This document shows positions 42,732 through 51,800 of a stretch of 64,000 nt of DNA, in pieces (positions within the stretch are counted from its first letter, which is position 1; each line of letters opens with the position of its first letter). The DNA is taken from assembly GCA_021827985.1 (NCBI GenBank), contig JAKATL010000002.1, positions 1 through 64,000 on the forward strand. Direction: 5' to 3'. The stretch is from a bacterium (lineage in GTDB: Bacteria > Chloroflexota > Dormibacteria > Aeolococcales > Bog-877). A program made the translations under genes and the position numbers. A model generated the notes under the pieces. That model ran no database searches, was not told the origin of the DNA, and worked only from the letters and a program-made list of their open reading frames with translations.

Positions 42732-43442
42732 ATGCAAGACATGCAGATGCAAGCCTTGCCGATGCATGGTAGGCACGACGGCGGGGAGATGCTGCGGGCG
42801 GCGCAGGTTGGGCAGCTGCTCTCCATCGACCGCTCGACGGTCTATCGGATGGCGGAGCGCGGGGGCTTGCCGGCGCTCAAGATCGGCCGCCAGTGGAGGT
42901 TCCCCTCTCGCGAAATCGGCCTCCTGCTGAGCGCCCGCACCGGGCGCGGTTCCGAGGTGGTTGCCTCGGGGCGAGCGGCTATGACCGCGGCCACCCGGGC
43001 GGCGCTGCCGATGATCGAGCTGGCCGCGCAGCTGCTGGGCGTCATGGTCGTTGCCACGGACATGGACGGCGAGCCGGTAGCAGAGGTCCTCAACCCCTGC
43101 CCCTGGTTCAGCGAGCATTCTGATGACCCCGAGCTGCTGGACAGCTGCCTCGCCGACTGGAAGCAGCTGGCCGACGACCCCTGCCTCGACGTCAGCTTCC
43201 GCACCGGGCCGCTGGGGCTGGACTGCGCCAGGTCGTTCGTCCGCCAGGGCAGCCTCCTGGTGGGCATGCTGCTGGCGGGCGGCGTCGCCGCCGCGGAAAC
43301 CGAGGACCGTGCCGTCTACCGGCTCACGTCGGAGGGCCGGGGACGGGTGCTCACCTCTCTTCCACTCATCGCGGGCAGGGTGTCCAGCCTGGTGGCGCCA
43401 GCACCCGCAGCGGATTCCAACACGAGGTATATGACCAAATGA
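42732..43442 (+). CDS. HTH + PocR-domain regulator
   Basis: 236 residues from the ATG at 42732; in-frame ATGs at 42741, 42762 and 42789 are alternatives. An excisionase/MerR-type helix-turn-helix ([38 protein letters not shown]) precedes a PocR-type sensory domain ([27 protein letters not shown]... [22 protein letters not shown]). Cysteines in PCPWF, SCLADW, PCLDVSF and LDCARSF could bind a cluster or sense persulfide. Its stop overlaps the SQR start (ATGA), so it probably controls the sulfur genes. Confidence 0.8.
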   Translation: MQDMQMQALPMHGRHDGGEMLRAAQVGQLLSIDRSTVYRMAERGGLPALKIGRQWRFPSREIGLLLSARTGRGSEVVASGRAAMTAATRAALPMIELAAQLLGVMVVATDMDGEPVAEVLNPCPWFSEHSDDPELLDSCLADWKQLADDPCLDVSFRTGPLGLDCARSFVRQGSLLVGMLLAGGVAAAETEDRAVYRLTSEGRGRVLTSLPLIAGRVSSLVAPAPAADSNTRYMTK

Positions 43443-44680
43443 AGCGACTTGTGATCCTCGGCGGTGGCACCGCCGGGACCATGGCGGCCAACCGCCTGCG
43501 GCGGCGCCTGGACCCGGGCGACTGGAAGATCAGCGTGGTGGATAAGAGCGAGATCCACTACTACCAGCCCGGGCACCTGTTCGTTCCTTTCGGCATCTAC
43601 CGGCCCCAGGACGTGGTCAAGCCGCGCCGGCGCTTCATCCCTGACGGCGTCGACCTGATCTTCGGGGAGATCGCCCAGGTGGTCCCCGCGGAGAATCGCG
43701 TCCTACTCACGGACGGCCAGGAGCTGCCCTACGACTACCTGATCATCGCCACCGGCACCTCCCCGCGCCCGGACCAGACTCCCGGGATGGCGGAGACCGA
43801 GTGGCGCAAGAGCGTGCACGAGTTCTACACCCTGGAGGGTGCCACGGCGCTGGGGGAGCGGCTGGCGGACTGGGACGGCGGCCGCATGCTGGTGCAGATC
43901 GTCGACATGCCTATCAAGTGCCCCGTGGCTCCCCTGGAATTCACCTTCCTCGCCGACGCCTTCTTCGCGGAGCGGGGTATCCGCGACCGGGTGGACCTGA
44001 CCCTGGTGACGCCGCTGGAGGGAGCCTTCACCAAGCCCATCGCCTCCAAGCATCTCGGGTCCATCCTCGGCGAACGTGGGGTCAGGATCGAGGGGGACTT
44101 TGTGGTCGAGCGCATCGACCCGGACCGCAAGACGGTGGTCTCCTACGACGGGCGAGAGATCCCCTTCGACCTGCTGGTGACGGTACCCCTCCACATGGGT
44201 GCCGACTACCTGGCGGCGTCTGGCCTGGGCGACGAACTCAACTACGTCCCGGTGGACAAGTGCACCCTGCTGTCCAAGGCCTATGCCAACATCTTCGCCA
44301 TCGGCGACGCTTCGGACATCCCGACCTCCAAGGCTGGGTCTGTGGCCCACTTCTCCCTGGAGCTGTTCGAGGACAACTTCGTGAGCCATGTGCGCGGCCG
44401 GGCCATGACCCGCCCCTTCGACGGGCACGCCAACTGCTTCATCGAGTCCGGGCACGGCAAGGGGCTGTTGATCGATTTCAACTACGACACAGAGCCGCTG
44501 CCCGGAAAGTACCCCCTGCCCGGCATTGGCCCCTTCTCCCTGCTTCGGGAGACCGAAGCCAACCACTGGGGAAAGATGATGTTTCGCTGGGTCTACTGGA
44601 ACCTCCTGCTACCCGGCAAGCCGATGCCCCTCGAGCCGCTGATGTCGATGGCCGGAAAAGAGGTCGAGGTGCTGCCGTGA
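43439..44680 (+). CDS. Sulfide:quinone oxidoreductase-like flavoprotein
   Basis: 413 residues. FAD-binding LVILGGGTAGTMAANRLRRRL, YYQPGHLFVPFGIY and YDYLIIATGTSPRPDQTPG are typical of SQR. C161 (IKCPVAPLEF) and C333 (ANCFIESGHGKG) are the likely redox pair; C275 is a third. A C-terminal hydrophobic/aromatic segment (MFRWVYWNLLLPGKPMP) suits monotopic membrane attachment. It would oxidise sulfide to persulfide or polysulfide and reduce quinone. The following DUF1641 gene is a known companion of such enzymes. Confidence 0.85.
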   Translation: MKRLVILGGGTAGTMAANRLRRRLDPGDWKISVVDKSEIHYYQPGHLFVPFGIYRPQDVVKPRRRFIPDGVDLIFGEIAQVVPAENRVLLTDGQELPYDYLIIATGTSPRPDQTPGMAETEWRKSVHEFYTLEGATALGERLADWDGGRMLVQIVDMPIKCPVAPLEFTFLADAFFAERGIRDRVDLTLVTPLEGAFTKPIASKHLGSILGERGVRIEGDFVVERIDPDRKTVVSYDGREIPFDLLVTVPLHMGADYLAASGLGDELNYVPVDKCTLLSKAYANIFAIGDASDIPTSKAGSVAHFSLELFEDNFVSHVRGRAMTRPFDGHANCFIESGHGKGLLIDFNYDTEPLPGKYPLPGIGPFSLLRETEANHWGKMMFRWVYWNLLLPGKPMPLEPLMSMAGKEVEVLP

Positions 44681-45366
44681 CTGCCCTCACAGAGGCCCCG
44701 GCCGAAGAGCGGCTGGCCAGGATCGAGGCGCTTCTGGCGGAGGTCCGGGAGGAGTTGCAGAGTCGGGCGGTGGCCCGCGAGCGCTGGAGCGAGTTCGCTG
44801 ATGACCTCGCTCCCCTGGCGGGGGAGGCGGTCTCCCTGCTGACTCGCCATCTCGACGCCGACGCGCGCGACTTCCCGGCGGCGGCGAGCCTCGCGCACAG
44901 CCTGGTCAGGGATGCGGACACTCTCGCGGCCGGGATCGATGCGCTTCCCACGCTCATCGGCTTCACCGAAGAAGTAGGCCCCCTGGGGACCGCCGCCATG
45001 CAGAGCGTCAATCGCCGGCTCCAGCAACTGGACGATCGGGGGTATTTCGCCTTCATTCGGCAGACCGCGGCGATCGTGGACAACGTGGTCACCTCGTTCA
45101 GCGAGGAGGACGTCAAGCTGCTGGGCGAGAACATCGTGCTCATCCTGGCCACGGTCAAGGAGATGACCCAGCCAGAGATCATGACCCTGCTGGGGCGGGC
45201 GGCGCGTTCCCTGCAGGACGGGGACTCGGTCACGGCGCCGGAAACGCCCTCCTCCCTGGCTCTGCTGCGACAGCTTCGAGACCCCATGGTCCGCCGGGGG
45301 CTGGCCCGGGTCCTGGCCACCCTGCGCGCCGTGGGGGCGGAGTCCCCACCCGCTGACCGCCGATGA
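44677..45366 (+). CDS. DUF1641 protein, SQR companion
   Basis: 229 residues from a GTG overlapping the SQR stop. The C-terminal half matches the DUF1641 pattern (YFAFIRQTAAIVDNVVTSFSEEDVKLLGENIVLILATVKEMTQPEIM). All-helical, no cysteines, no membrane span. The N-terminal part (LARIEALLAEVREEL) is coiled-coil-like. DUF1641 proteins are often encoded beside SQR-like flavoproteins and Hdr-like genes; the role is unknown, perhaps a docking subunit. Confidence 0.82.
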   Translation: MTALTEAPAEERLARIEALLAEVREELQSRAVARERWSEFADDLAPLAGEAVSLLTRHLDADARDFPAAASLAHSLVRDADTLAAGIDALPTLIGFTEEVGPLGTAAMQSVNRRLQQLDDRGYFAFIRQTAAIVDNVVTSFSEEDVKLLGENIVLILATVKEMTQPEIMTLLGRAARSLQDGDSVTAPETPSSLALLRQLRDPMVRRGLARVLATLRAVGAESPPADRR

Positions 45367-45387
45367 CACAGATTGGAGGTAGTTGAC

Positions 45388-45702
45388 ATGGCCCTGGCCA
45401 CTATCGCGGGCACCCAGGTCCACGTGGACGACGAGGGGTTCCTGACCGAGTACGACGAATGGACCGAGGGGCTGGCCCAGGTGCTGGCCGCCCAAATCGC
45501 GATCGAGCTGACAGAGCCGCACTGGAAGGCCATTCACTTCCTGCGCGAGGACTTCAAGCAGCACGGCGAGACGGCGACCATCCGCCGCATCACCACCGTC
45601 GGAGGAATTCCCACTAAGGACCTCTTCACCCTGTTCCCGAAGCAACCGGCCAAGAAGATGGCGTACATCGCGGGTCTGCCCAAGCCGCGCGGTTGCGTGT
45701 GA
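45388..45702 (+). CDS. tusE: TusE/DsrC-family sulfur carrier with a single cysteine
   Basis: 104 residues from an ATG with GGAGGT seven bases upstream. DsrC/TusE family: EGFLTEYDEWTEGLAQVLAA, HWKAIHFLREDF and the C-terminal arm AGLPKPRGCV with the penultimate C103. The second Cys of true DsrC, eleven residues earlier, is Ala92, so it should act as a TusE-like carrier, not form the DsrC trisulfide. There is no DsrAB, which fits that reading. Confidence 0.9.
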   Translation: MALATIAGTQVHVDDEGFLTEYDEWTEGLAQVLAAQIAIELTEPHWKAIHFLREDFKQHGETATIRRITTVGGIPTKDLFTLFPKQPAKKMAYIAGLPKPRGCV

Positions 45703-45725
45703 CCGCAGACCAGGAGGGATCAATC

Positions 45726-46235
45726 GTGACGACCGAAGTCGCTCCGGCCCCCGTTCCCAAGTTCGACCAAGGTGACGTCGGGCGCAGGCTGGCCATCATC
45801 TGCTCCAAGGGCAACTTGGACATGGCCTATCCCGGGCTGGTGCTTGCCAATGCTGCACTCGGCGAGGGTGTAGAGGTGCACCTGTTCTTTACCTTCTGGG
45901 GCTTCGACATGATCACTAAGAAGACCATGGCCCACCTCAAGTTCACTCCTCTCGGGAACACCGCCACCCACATGCCCCAGGGCTTGGGAGGGATCCCGGG
46001 CATGACGGCCATGGCGACCAACATGCTGAGAAAGCAGATCGCCAGCATCGGAGTGCCGGATGTGCCGGAATTCCTGGACCAGATCAGTGCGTCCGGTGGG
46101 CACCTGTGGGCATGCCGGATGTCCGCCGACATGATGCATGTCGGCAAGGAGGACCTGCGTGACGACGTCGAAGCCATCATCAACGCCTCAGACTTCATCG
46201 AGATGACCGCGGGGGCGCAGCTACTGTTCATCTGA
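45726..46235 (+). CDS. DsrE-family protein (second type)
   Basis: 169 residues from a GTG with AGGAGGG. RRLAIICSKGNLDMAYPGLVLANAALGEGVEVHLFFTFWGFDM and HLWACRMSADMMHVGKEDL define a DsrE2-like fold; C130 aligns with C119 of the protein at 40226 and C26 is additional. The Met/Gly-rich loop (GLGGIPGMTAMATNML) replaces the His-rich insert of the other paralogue. Last gene of the second sulfur operon; 168 bases without a gene separate it from the convergent dehydrogenase. Confidence 0.85.
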   Translation: MTTEVAPAPVPKFDQGDVGRRLAIICSKGNLDMAYPGLVLANAALGEGVEVHLFFTFWGFDMITKKTMAHLKFTPLGNTATHMPQGLGGIPGMTAMATNMLRKQIASIGVPDVPEFLDQISASGGHLWACRMSADMMHVGKEDLRDDVEAIINASDFIEMTAGAQLLFI

Positions 46236-46403
46236 CCTGAAAGAGTGGATGGAGGGGGAGCAGGCTGGAGGGAGGGGTGGGGGCCGGTGAGCGCGGCCGA
46301 GGGCTCGGACACGGGCCACTGATGAGGTTCTGGGGCTTGCGGTCCCCGAACAGGATGTGGGGGGCCTACCGATGCCTGTCGGTCGGAGTCGCCCGACCGG
46401 GAA

Positions 46404-47840
46404 TCAGAGCTGAAGCGACTTCGGGGCCAGGAACTCCTCGATGCCGTACCTGCCGAACTCCCGTCCATACCCGGACTGGCGGACCCCACCGAACGGGGCT
46501 TCCGTGCTGAAGGCGCCGCCGTTGACCTCCACGGTCCCCGCCCGCAGCCGCCGGGCCACGGCCAGAGCTCGCTGCTGGTCGGCCGACCAGACCGCAGCGG
46601 CCAGCCCGTAGGGAGTCCCATTGGCGATCTCTAGCGCGTGGTCGTCCCCATCGTGGCCGATTATGCAGAGAACCGGGCCGAAGATCTCCTCCTGAGCGAT
46701 CGTCATGCCCGGGTCCACCTCGCTGAAGATGGTGGGCTGGACGAAGTAACCGCGCTCCCGGCCCGCGGGCGGCTCCGCTCCCCCGCAGACCAGCCGGGCT
46801 CCCTCCTCAAGGCCGAGGCGAATGTAGCCGCGAACTCGCTCAAGCTGGACCTGTGAGGCCAGCGGGCCGAGCCGGGTAGCCTCGTCCAGCGGATCGCCGG
46901 GCACCAACTTGGCAGCCGTGGCGGCGGCCACCTCCTCCGCCTCCCTGATCCGGGCACGGGGCACCACCAGCCGGGTGAGGGCGGTGCAAGTCTGCCCCGA
47001 GTTCAGAAAGGCGTTGTACACCGCGAACTTGGCCGCCGTGGCCAGGTCTGCATCGTCCAGGACCACACTGGCGGACTTGCCCCCCAGCTCGAGGGTCACC
47101 GGGCGAACCAGAGAACCGGCGAGTTCGGCGATCCTGCGACCCGCCCGGGTGGAGCCAGTGAAGGACAGCTTGTCCACCAGGGGGTGGGTGACCAGCGCTT
47201 CCCCGGTGACCTCGCCTCGCCCGATGAGCACGTTGAGTACACCTGCAGGGAGTCCCGAGGCCCCGGCTGTCTCCGCCAGGATGAAGGCTGTGAGCGGTGC
47301 CACCTCGCTGGCCTTGAGGACCACCGCGCACCCTGCGGCCAGCGCAGGCGCCACCTTGGCCACCACCTGCTGGAGCGGGTAGTTCCAAGGGGTGATGGCC
47401 CCCACCACGCCCACCGGTTCGCGGACCACAAGGCAGTTGCCCAGGTGTTCGCTTAAGGTCATCGAGGTGAGCGCGTCCGCGGTGTGGGCCAGGATCCCCA
47501 AGGGGTTGCCTACCTGGATGGAGCGCGAGTGGCGGATCGGAGTACCCACCTCCCTGCTAATAGAGGTGGCGAATTCCTCCGCGCGCTCCTCCATGACCTG
47601 GCGCCAGCTCCGGAGCGCCGCGGCCCGCTCATCCGCTGGCACCGCCGCCCAGTCTGGCAGCGCCCCTTGCGCGGCCCGGACCGCGCGATCGACGTCGCTC
47701 GGGGACGCCTCCGTCACCTCGGCTAATACCTCGCCGGTGGAGGCTTCAAGGACCGGGATCCGCTCCTGCCCCTCAAGCTCGACGAACTCGCCGCCTATGT
47801 AGCCGCGCCGAAATCGCTGGTCGCCCACGGGTGCTGCCAT
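46404..47840 (-). CDS. NAD(P)-dependent aldehyde dehydrogenase
   Basis: 478 residues. PWNYPLQQVVAKVAPALAAG, the SFTGSTRAGRRIAELAG cofactor segment, catalytic Glu in LELGGKS, nucleophile Cys in NSGQTCTALTRL and EEIFGPVL. It oxidises an unidentified aldehyde. It is convergent with the second sulfur operon, while its truncated copy is convergent with the first, so the gene has been duplicated along with its neighbourhood. The TetR gene is divergent and may regulate it. Confidence 0.93.
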   Translation of the reverse strand: MAAPVGDQRFRRGYIGGEFVELEGQERIPVLEASTGEVLAEVTEASPSDVDRAVRAAQGALPDWAAVPADERAAALRSWRQVMEERAEEFATSISREVGTPIRHSRSIQVGNPLGILAHTADALTSMTLSEHLGNCLVVREPVGVVGAITPWNYPLQQVVAKVAPALAAGCAVVLKASEVAPLTAFILAETAGASGLPAGVLNVLIGRGEVTGEALVTHPLVDKLSFTGSTRAGRRIAELAGSLVRPVTLELGGKSASVVLDDADLATAAKFAVYNAFLNSGQTCTALTRLVVPRARIREAEEVAAATAAKLVPGDPLDEATRLGPLASQVQLERVRGYIRLGLEEGARLVCGGAEPPAGRERGYFVQPTIFSEVDPGMTIAQEEIFGPVLCIIGHDGDDHALEIANGTPYGLAAAVWSADQQRALAVARRLRAGTVEVNGGAFSTEAPFGGVRQSGYGREFGRYGIEEFLAPKSLQL

Positions 47841-47977
47841 AACCAGAATCCCTCCTCTCCCGGGCGGCGGCCCGAACGTGGGGTCCCCGTGGGCCCGGAA
47901 GCCCGGGAGATGGCCGCACTGAGCTGGTTCGAGCCGCCGGCAAGTGTAGCAATCCCCATTTCGCAGTCAGCTCACCG

Positions 47978-47983
47978 TAGAAT
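47978..47983 (+). promoter_or_regulatory. Candidate -10 upstream of the TetR gene
   Basis: TAGAAT lies in the 163-base gap between the divergent dehydrogenase and TetR genes, 32 bases before the small leader ORF. No clear -35 or operator dyad was found in the gap. Confidence 0.35.
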
Positions 47984-48009
47984 GGCCGCAAGCGAGGAGG
48001 CAGAATGCG

Positions 48010-48102
48010 ATGCCGAGGCTCCTGGGATCCGACCCGGACGGCGCCGAGCTCGCCAGGGCGCGTGCATTAGCCCCGGCGCCTGCGTTCGGGGAGCACTGCT
48101 GA
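48010..48102 (+). CDS. 30-residue ORF coupled to the TetR gene
   Basis: An ATG nine bases after GAGGAGG starts a 30-codon frame (MPRLLGSDPDGAELARARAL...HC) that stops two bases before the TetR GTG. The ribosome site is stronger than that of TetR, so it may be a leader peptide whose translation opens the TetR start. No homology is recognised. Confidence 0.4.
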   Translation: MPRLLGSDPDGAELARARALAPAPAFGEHC

Positions 48103-48103
48103 G

Positions 48104-48829
48104 GTGAGAGTCCCGCGCCAGCTCGCACCCTGGCTGGGCAACCCCGCGATCGAGACCGTCGGGCAGGTGACCGAGCGCAAGCCGCCGGAGCCACGCAAAC
48201 GGCCCCGGCTTACCTTCGGTGGGCGGCGCCGCCAGCTGCTCGATGCCAGTCTGGCGGCGTTCGTCTCGCATGGTCTCGACCTCACCACCATGGACACGAT
48301 CGCGGCCCAGGCCGGGGTGAGCAAGCCGTTGGTATATCGCCACTTTCCCAACCGCTTCGAGGCTCTCCTAGCGGTGGTCAACGATCAGGCGGACAGGTTG
48401 CTGGAGACGCTGGACCTCGAATCCGGCCCCAGCCTGGCCCAGCTGATCGAGTCATACCTCAGCTATGCCGAGGCCTCGCCGGCGGGCTTTCGCTTCCTCT
48501 TCCAGGTGGTCAATGGCAGCCCGGGAGCGGCCCGACGGCGGGTCCAGTCCCTGAGGTTGCTTTTGGAGGAGGCGGTGCTGGGGGCCGTGCTGCGCGAGGC
48601 CGGAGCCTGCGCCGATGTCGGTGACGCCGCTCGGGCTTCCGGAGTGGGGACCCTTCTGCTGTCGATCCTGGAAGGGGTCGGGGGATCCCTGCACGACGGC
48701 GACGACGCCGCCGGTCGGGCGCTGGCCCTGAGCAAGCTACTCGATCCGACCTGGATACTGGGAGCGATGTCCGACACGCCTGCGAAGGTCCCGGAGTTTA
48801 CCGACACCCTCTTCCCACCGGGAGTTTGA
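48104..48829 (+). CDS. TetR-family transcriptional regulator
   Basis: 241 residues from a GTG; a later GTG at 48167 (VTERKPPEP) is possible. The DNA-binding domain is clear: RRRQLLDASLAAFVSHGLDLTTMDTIAAQAGVSKPLVYRHFPNRFEALLAVV. The ligand domain is not recognised. It is divergent from the aldehyde dehydrogenase and overlaps the helicase-nuclease gene by four bases, so it may control either; the dehydrogenase is the usual sort of target. Confidence 0.88.
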   Translation: MRVPRQLAPWLGNPAIETVGQVTERKPPEPRKRPRLTFGGRRRQLLDASLAAFVSHGLDLTTMDTIAAQAGVSKPLVYRHFPNRFEALLAVVNDQADRLLETLDLESGPSLAQLIESYLSYAEASPAGFRFLFQVVNGSPGAARRRVQSLRLLLEEAVLGAVLREAGACADVGDAARASGVGTLLLSILEGVGGSLHDGDDAAGRALALSKLLDPTWILGAMSDTPAKVPEFTDTLFPPGV

Positions 48830-51800
48830 CCGCCTTTCCGAGTGGTCCGGGGCTCTTGGAGCCGGTCGGGCCGACACGTCTCACCGGAGGGCCGGGCTCC
48901 GGGAAGACAAGGGCACTGGTCGAGCTGGTGTCCCGGGATCTGGAGAGAGGGGCGGACCCATCGCGAGTGATCGTGGTGCTCCCGAGCCGGGCGGCCGTGC
49001 GGGATTTCGGCCGACAGCTGGACGGTGGGCGTCGTGGGGCGAGCCGTCCGCCGTTGGTGATGACCCACGAGCGGTTGGCCCGCTGGGTCATGGAACGCTC
49101 GGTCGCCGAGCCGCGCCAGGTCCTCGGACCGGTGGCGGAGTGGATCGCCATGCGTGCGGCGGTGGAGCATTCCCGCCCCGTCCTGGGGGAGCTCGGACAG
49201 CTGGCCGACGTCCCGGGGTTCGTAGATGGCCTCCTGGACCTCTGTGGCAGCTTCAGCCAGGCCCTGGTGTCCCCGGCGCTTCTCGCCTCGCGGGTCCGCA
49301 GCAGCGACGGCATTCTCGCCCAGGTAACCGTGTTGGCCGCCAACTACCAGCTGGCGCTTGACCAAATGGAGGCGATGGACACCAAGCAGCTGGCCGGAGC
49401 TGCCCTCGCCTGCCTGCAAGCACACCCCCATGAGTGGGCGGGGTGGGCCGACCTCCTGGTGGTTGATCAGGCCGAGCAGCTCAGCCCGGCCCAGTGGTAC
49501 CTGCTCCGGGAACTGGCTGACCTGCTCACCCCACCGCGTCGCTTCGTGGTGGCGGGTGACGGCACGGTGGCTGGCGGCGAGCGTCATGGGCCCTCGGTGC
49601 GCTGCTTTGAGGAGCTCTTCCCCCGAGAGATGCACCCTCAAGAACTCTTGCTGCCGGGGAACGGCCCCGTGGTCGAACTGGCGATGAGGTGGGGCGTCAC
49701 TGCGGACAATCTGGTCACCCCGGCGAGGGCCGCCTCCAGCACGGCCGCATCGCTCCGGATCTGGCGGGCCGCGGACGAGACCGAGGAGGCGTACGCCGTT
49801 TCCCGAGAGGTCCGCCGGCTGCGGCTCGAGGAGGGAGTGCCATATGACCAGGTCGCCGTGGTCTCGGCTGGCGGAGCGGTTCTGCTCCCTTCGCTGGTGC
49901 AGTCGCTCCGCTCCATTGGGGTCCCGGTGCGGCTGGAGATGAGCCCATGGTCCGGCAGTCCCGTTCTCAGCCAGCTCTCGGCCTGGCTCGAGGCCCTCTG
50001 CCATCCCGCCGACGACCGGCGGGTTGTGTTGGCGCTGCAGGCTGATCCGGGAGGGGTGGGTGAGGCTGAGATCCTGCGCCTTCGGCGGTGGGCGGCGAGG
50101 AGGCGCACCAGCGTGGCGGGTGCGCTCCGGAGCGCCGAAGTTGGGTCGACCGAGGGCGCCCTGGGGCTGCGCCGAGCGCTGTGGCTTCGGCTCGGTGGCG
50201 GCGACCCCGGGCTCGCCGACAAACGATTCACTCCGCCGGAGTTCCTGGGCTTGCTCGGCACCCTAGAGGTGGAGCTGGGAGTCTCCGAACTCGCGCTCCG
50301 TGAGTTCTCCTCCGCCTCCGCGCTGGCCCGCGTCAACCTCTCGGTCCAGGATGCCGGGAATGCTCGCGAGCTTTTGGTGCTGGGGCCGGCTCAACTGCGA
50401 GAGTGGGCGCACATCCTGCAGCTGGCGGCCCGGCGGTCGGGGTGGGAGGTGGATCGGGTCCCCAGGCCAGACCGACCCGAGGTGACGGTGGTGACGCTGG
50501 GCCAGGCCAAGGGGCGCCGCTGGCAACGGGTGTTCCTGGTTGGGGTCGCTGATCGGTACCTGCCTGGTCCCGGACCTACCCGCGAGCTGCTGACCGGGGA
50601 GGACAGGCAGCGCCTCGCGGAGTTCGTGCCCGAGATGGAGGAGGTGCTGGCACCCGGGGACTGGGGAGCCCAGGAGCGCCGAAGGTTCCTGATGGGGATC
50701 TCCCGTGCTGACGTCCAGCTGACCGTCACCTGGGCTGCTCGGTACGGCGAGGACGAGGTGGGCGGTTCTCGGTTCGCCGCCGCCCTGGAGGGCCTGGGGG
50801 TGACCGCCGGCCCGGCGCCATCCGCTAGGAATGTGACCCGGGCAGACTGCCTGGCCCAGCTGGCGGCCATCGCGCAGGGAGCCGGGGGCGAGGCGGGGCA
50901 AGCCCTACCGGAGGAGGCCCGTGATCTGGCCGGACTTCTGCGGCCGTGGGACCCGACGGCGCCCGATCCGGCTCCAGACCCGGTCCGGCTCAGCGCCACC
51001 AGCCTGAAGAGCTGGCTCGCCTGCCCCCGGCAGTATCACTATCACCGACTTCACCTCTTCGAGCAGGGCACCGCCCAGTCGGTCCTGGGTAGCATGGCGC
51101 ACCGACTTCTGCAGCTCCTCTACGAGGAACAAGCCGTGTGGGCGGGGGACCCTGATCAGTTCCGGATCCAGGGCCAGAAGCTGATCAGGGAGCAGCTGAT
51201 GCCGGATGTCCGCGATTACCTCTGCGACCCCCTGGCCGAGACCTCCGTGGACCTCTCTCTGCGCGCCATCTTGTCCCGTTGGGCGGAGCGCATGGTGGAC
51301 CCGGGCCCAGATCAGGTGGGTAGCCCGGTAGCGGTGGAGGTCCCTTTCAGCCTTCAGCGCCAGGGGTACCACCTCACCGGTCGGGTGGATGCGCTTTGGC
51401 GGCGTCCCTCCGGTGACCTGGAGCTGGTTGACTACAAGACCTCCCCGCAAGCACCGAGCAGGGATGTCCTGGCCAGCTCCGTCTCCGGCGCCGATGGCAA
51501 GCCGGCGGTCGACTGGCAGCTCCCCATCTACGAGCTGGCAGCCAGCTCGGGGGCTCTGGACCCGGCCACCCAGGGTGTCCGCCCTCGCTTCGTCCGCAAC
51601 TGGTACCTAGCCATCGAACCGAGCTCCAGGTTCAAGACTGGGCTGGCCGTGCGCGGATTCGCCGTGGGCGAGGAATCGGAGAGTGTTGCCTGGACGGATG
51701 CGCTGCTCACGCCTGAAGTCCGCCGCCAATTTGACCTGCGGTTGGATCACGAGGCACGAGCGATCCAGAGGGGTGTATTCCCTGCCGCTCCGCGCCACGA

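Noticed and set aside
43439-44680. Type II NADH dehydrogenase or flavocytochrome c sulfide dehydrogenase
   Set aside because: The KCPVAP and NCFIESG cysteines, YQPGHLFVPFG motif and DUF1641 neighbour fit SQR-like proteins better, and no cytochrome c or secretion signal is present.
45388-45702. True DsrC of a dissimilatory sulfite reductase system
   Set aside because: The second conserved Cys is Ala and there are no dsrAB, dsrMKJOP genes in the window.
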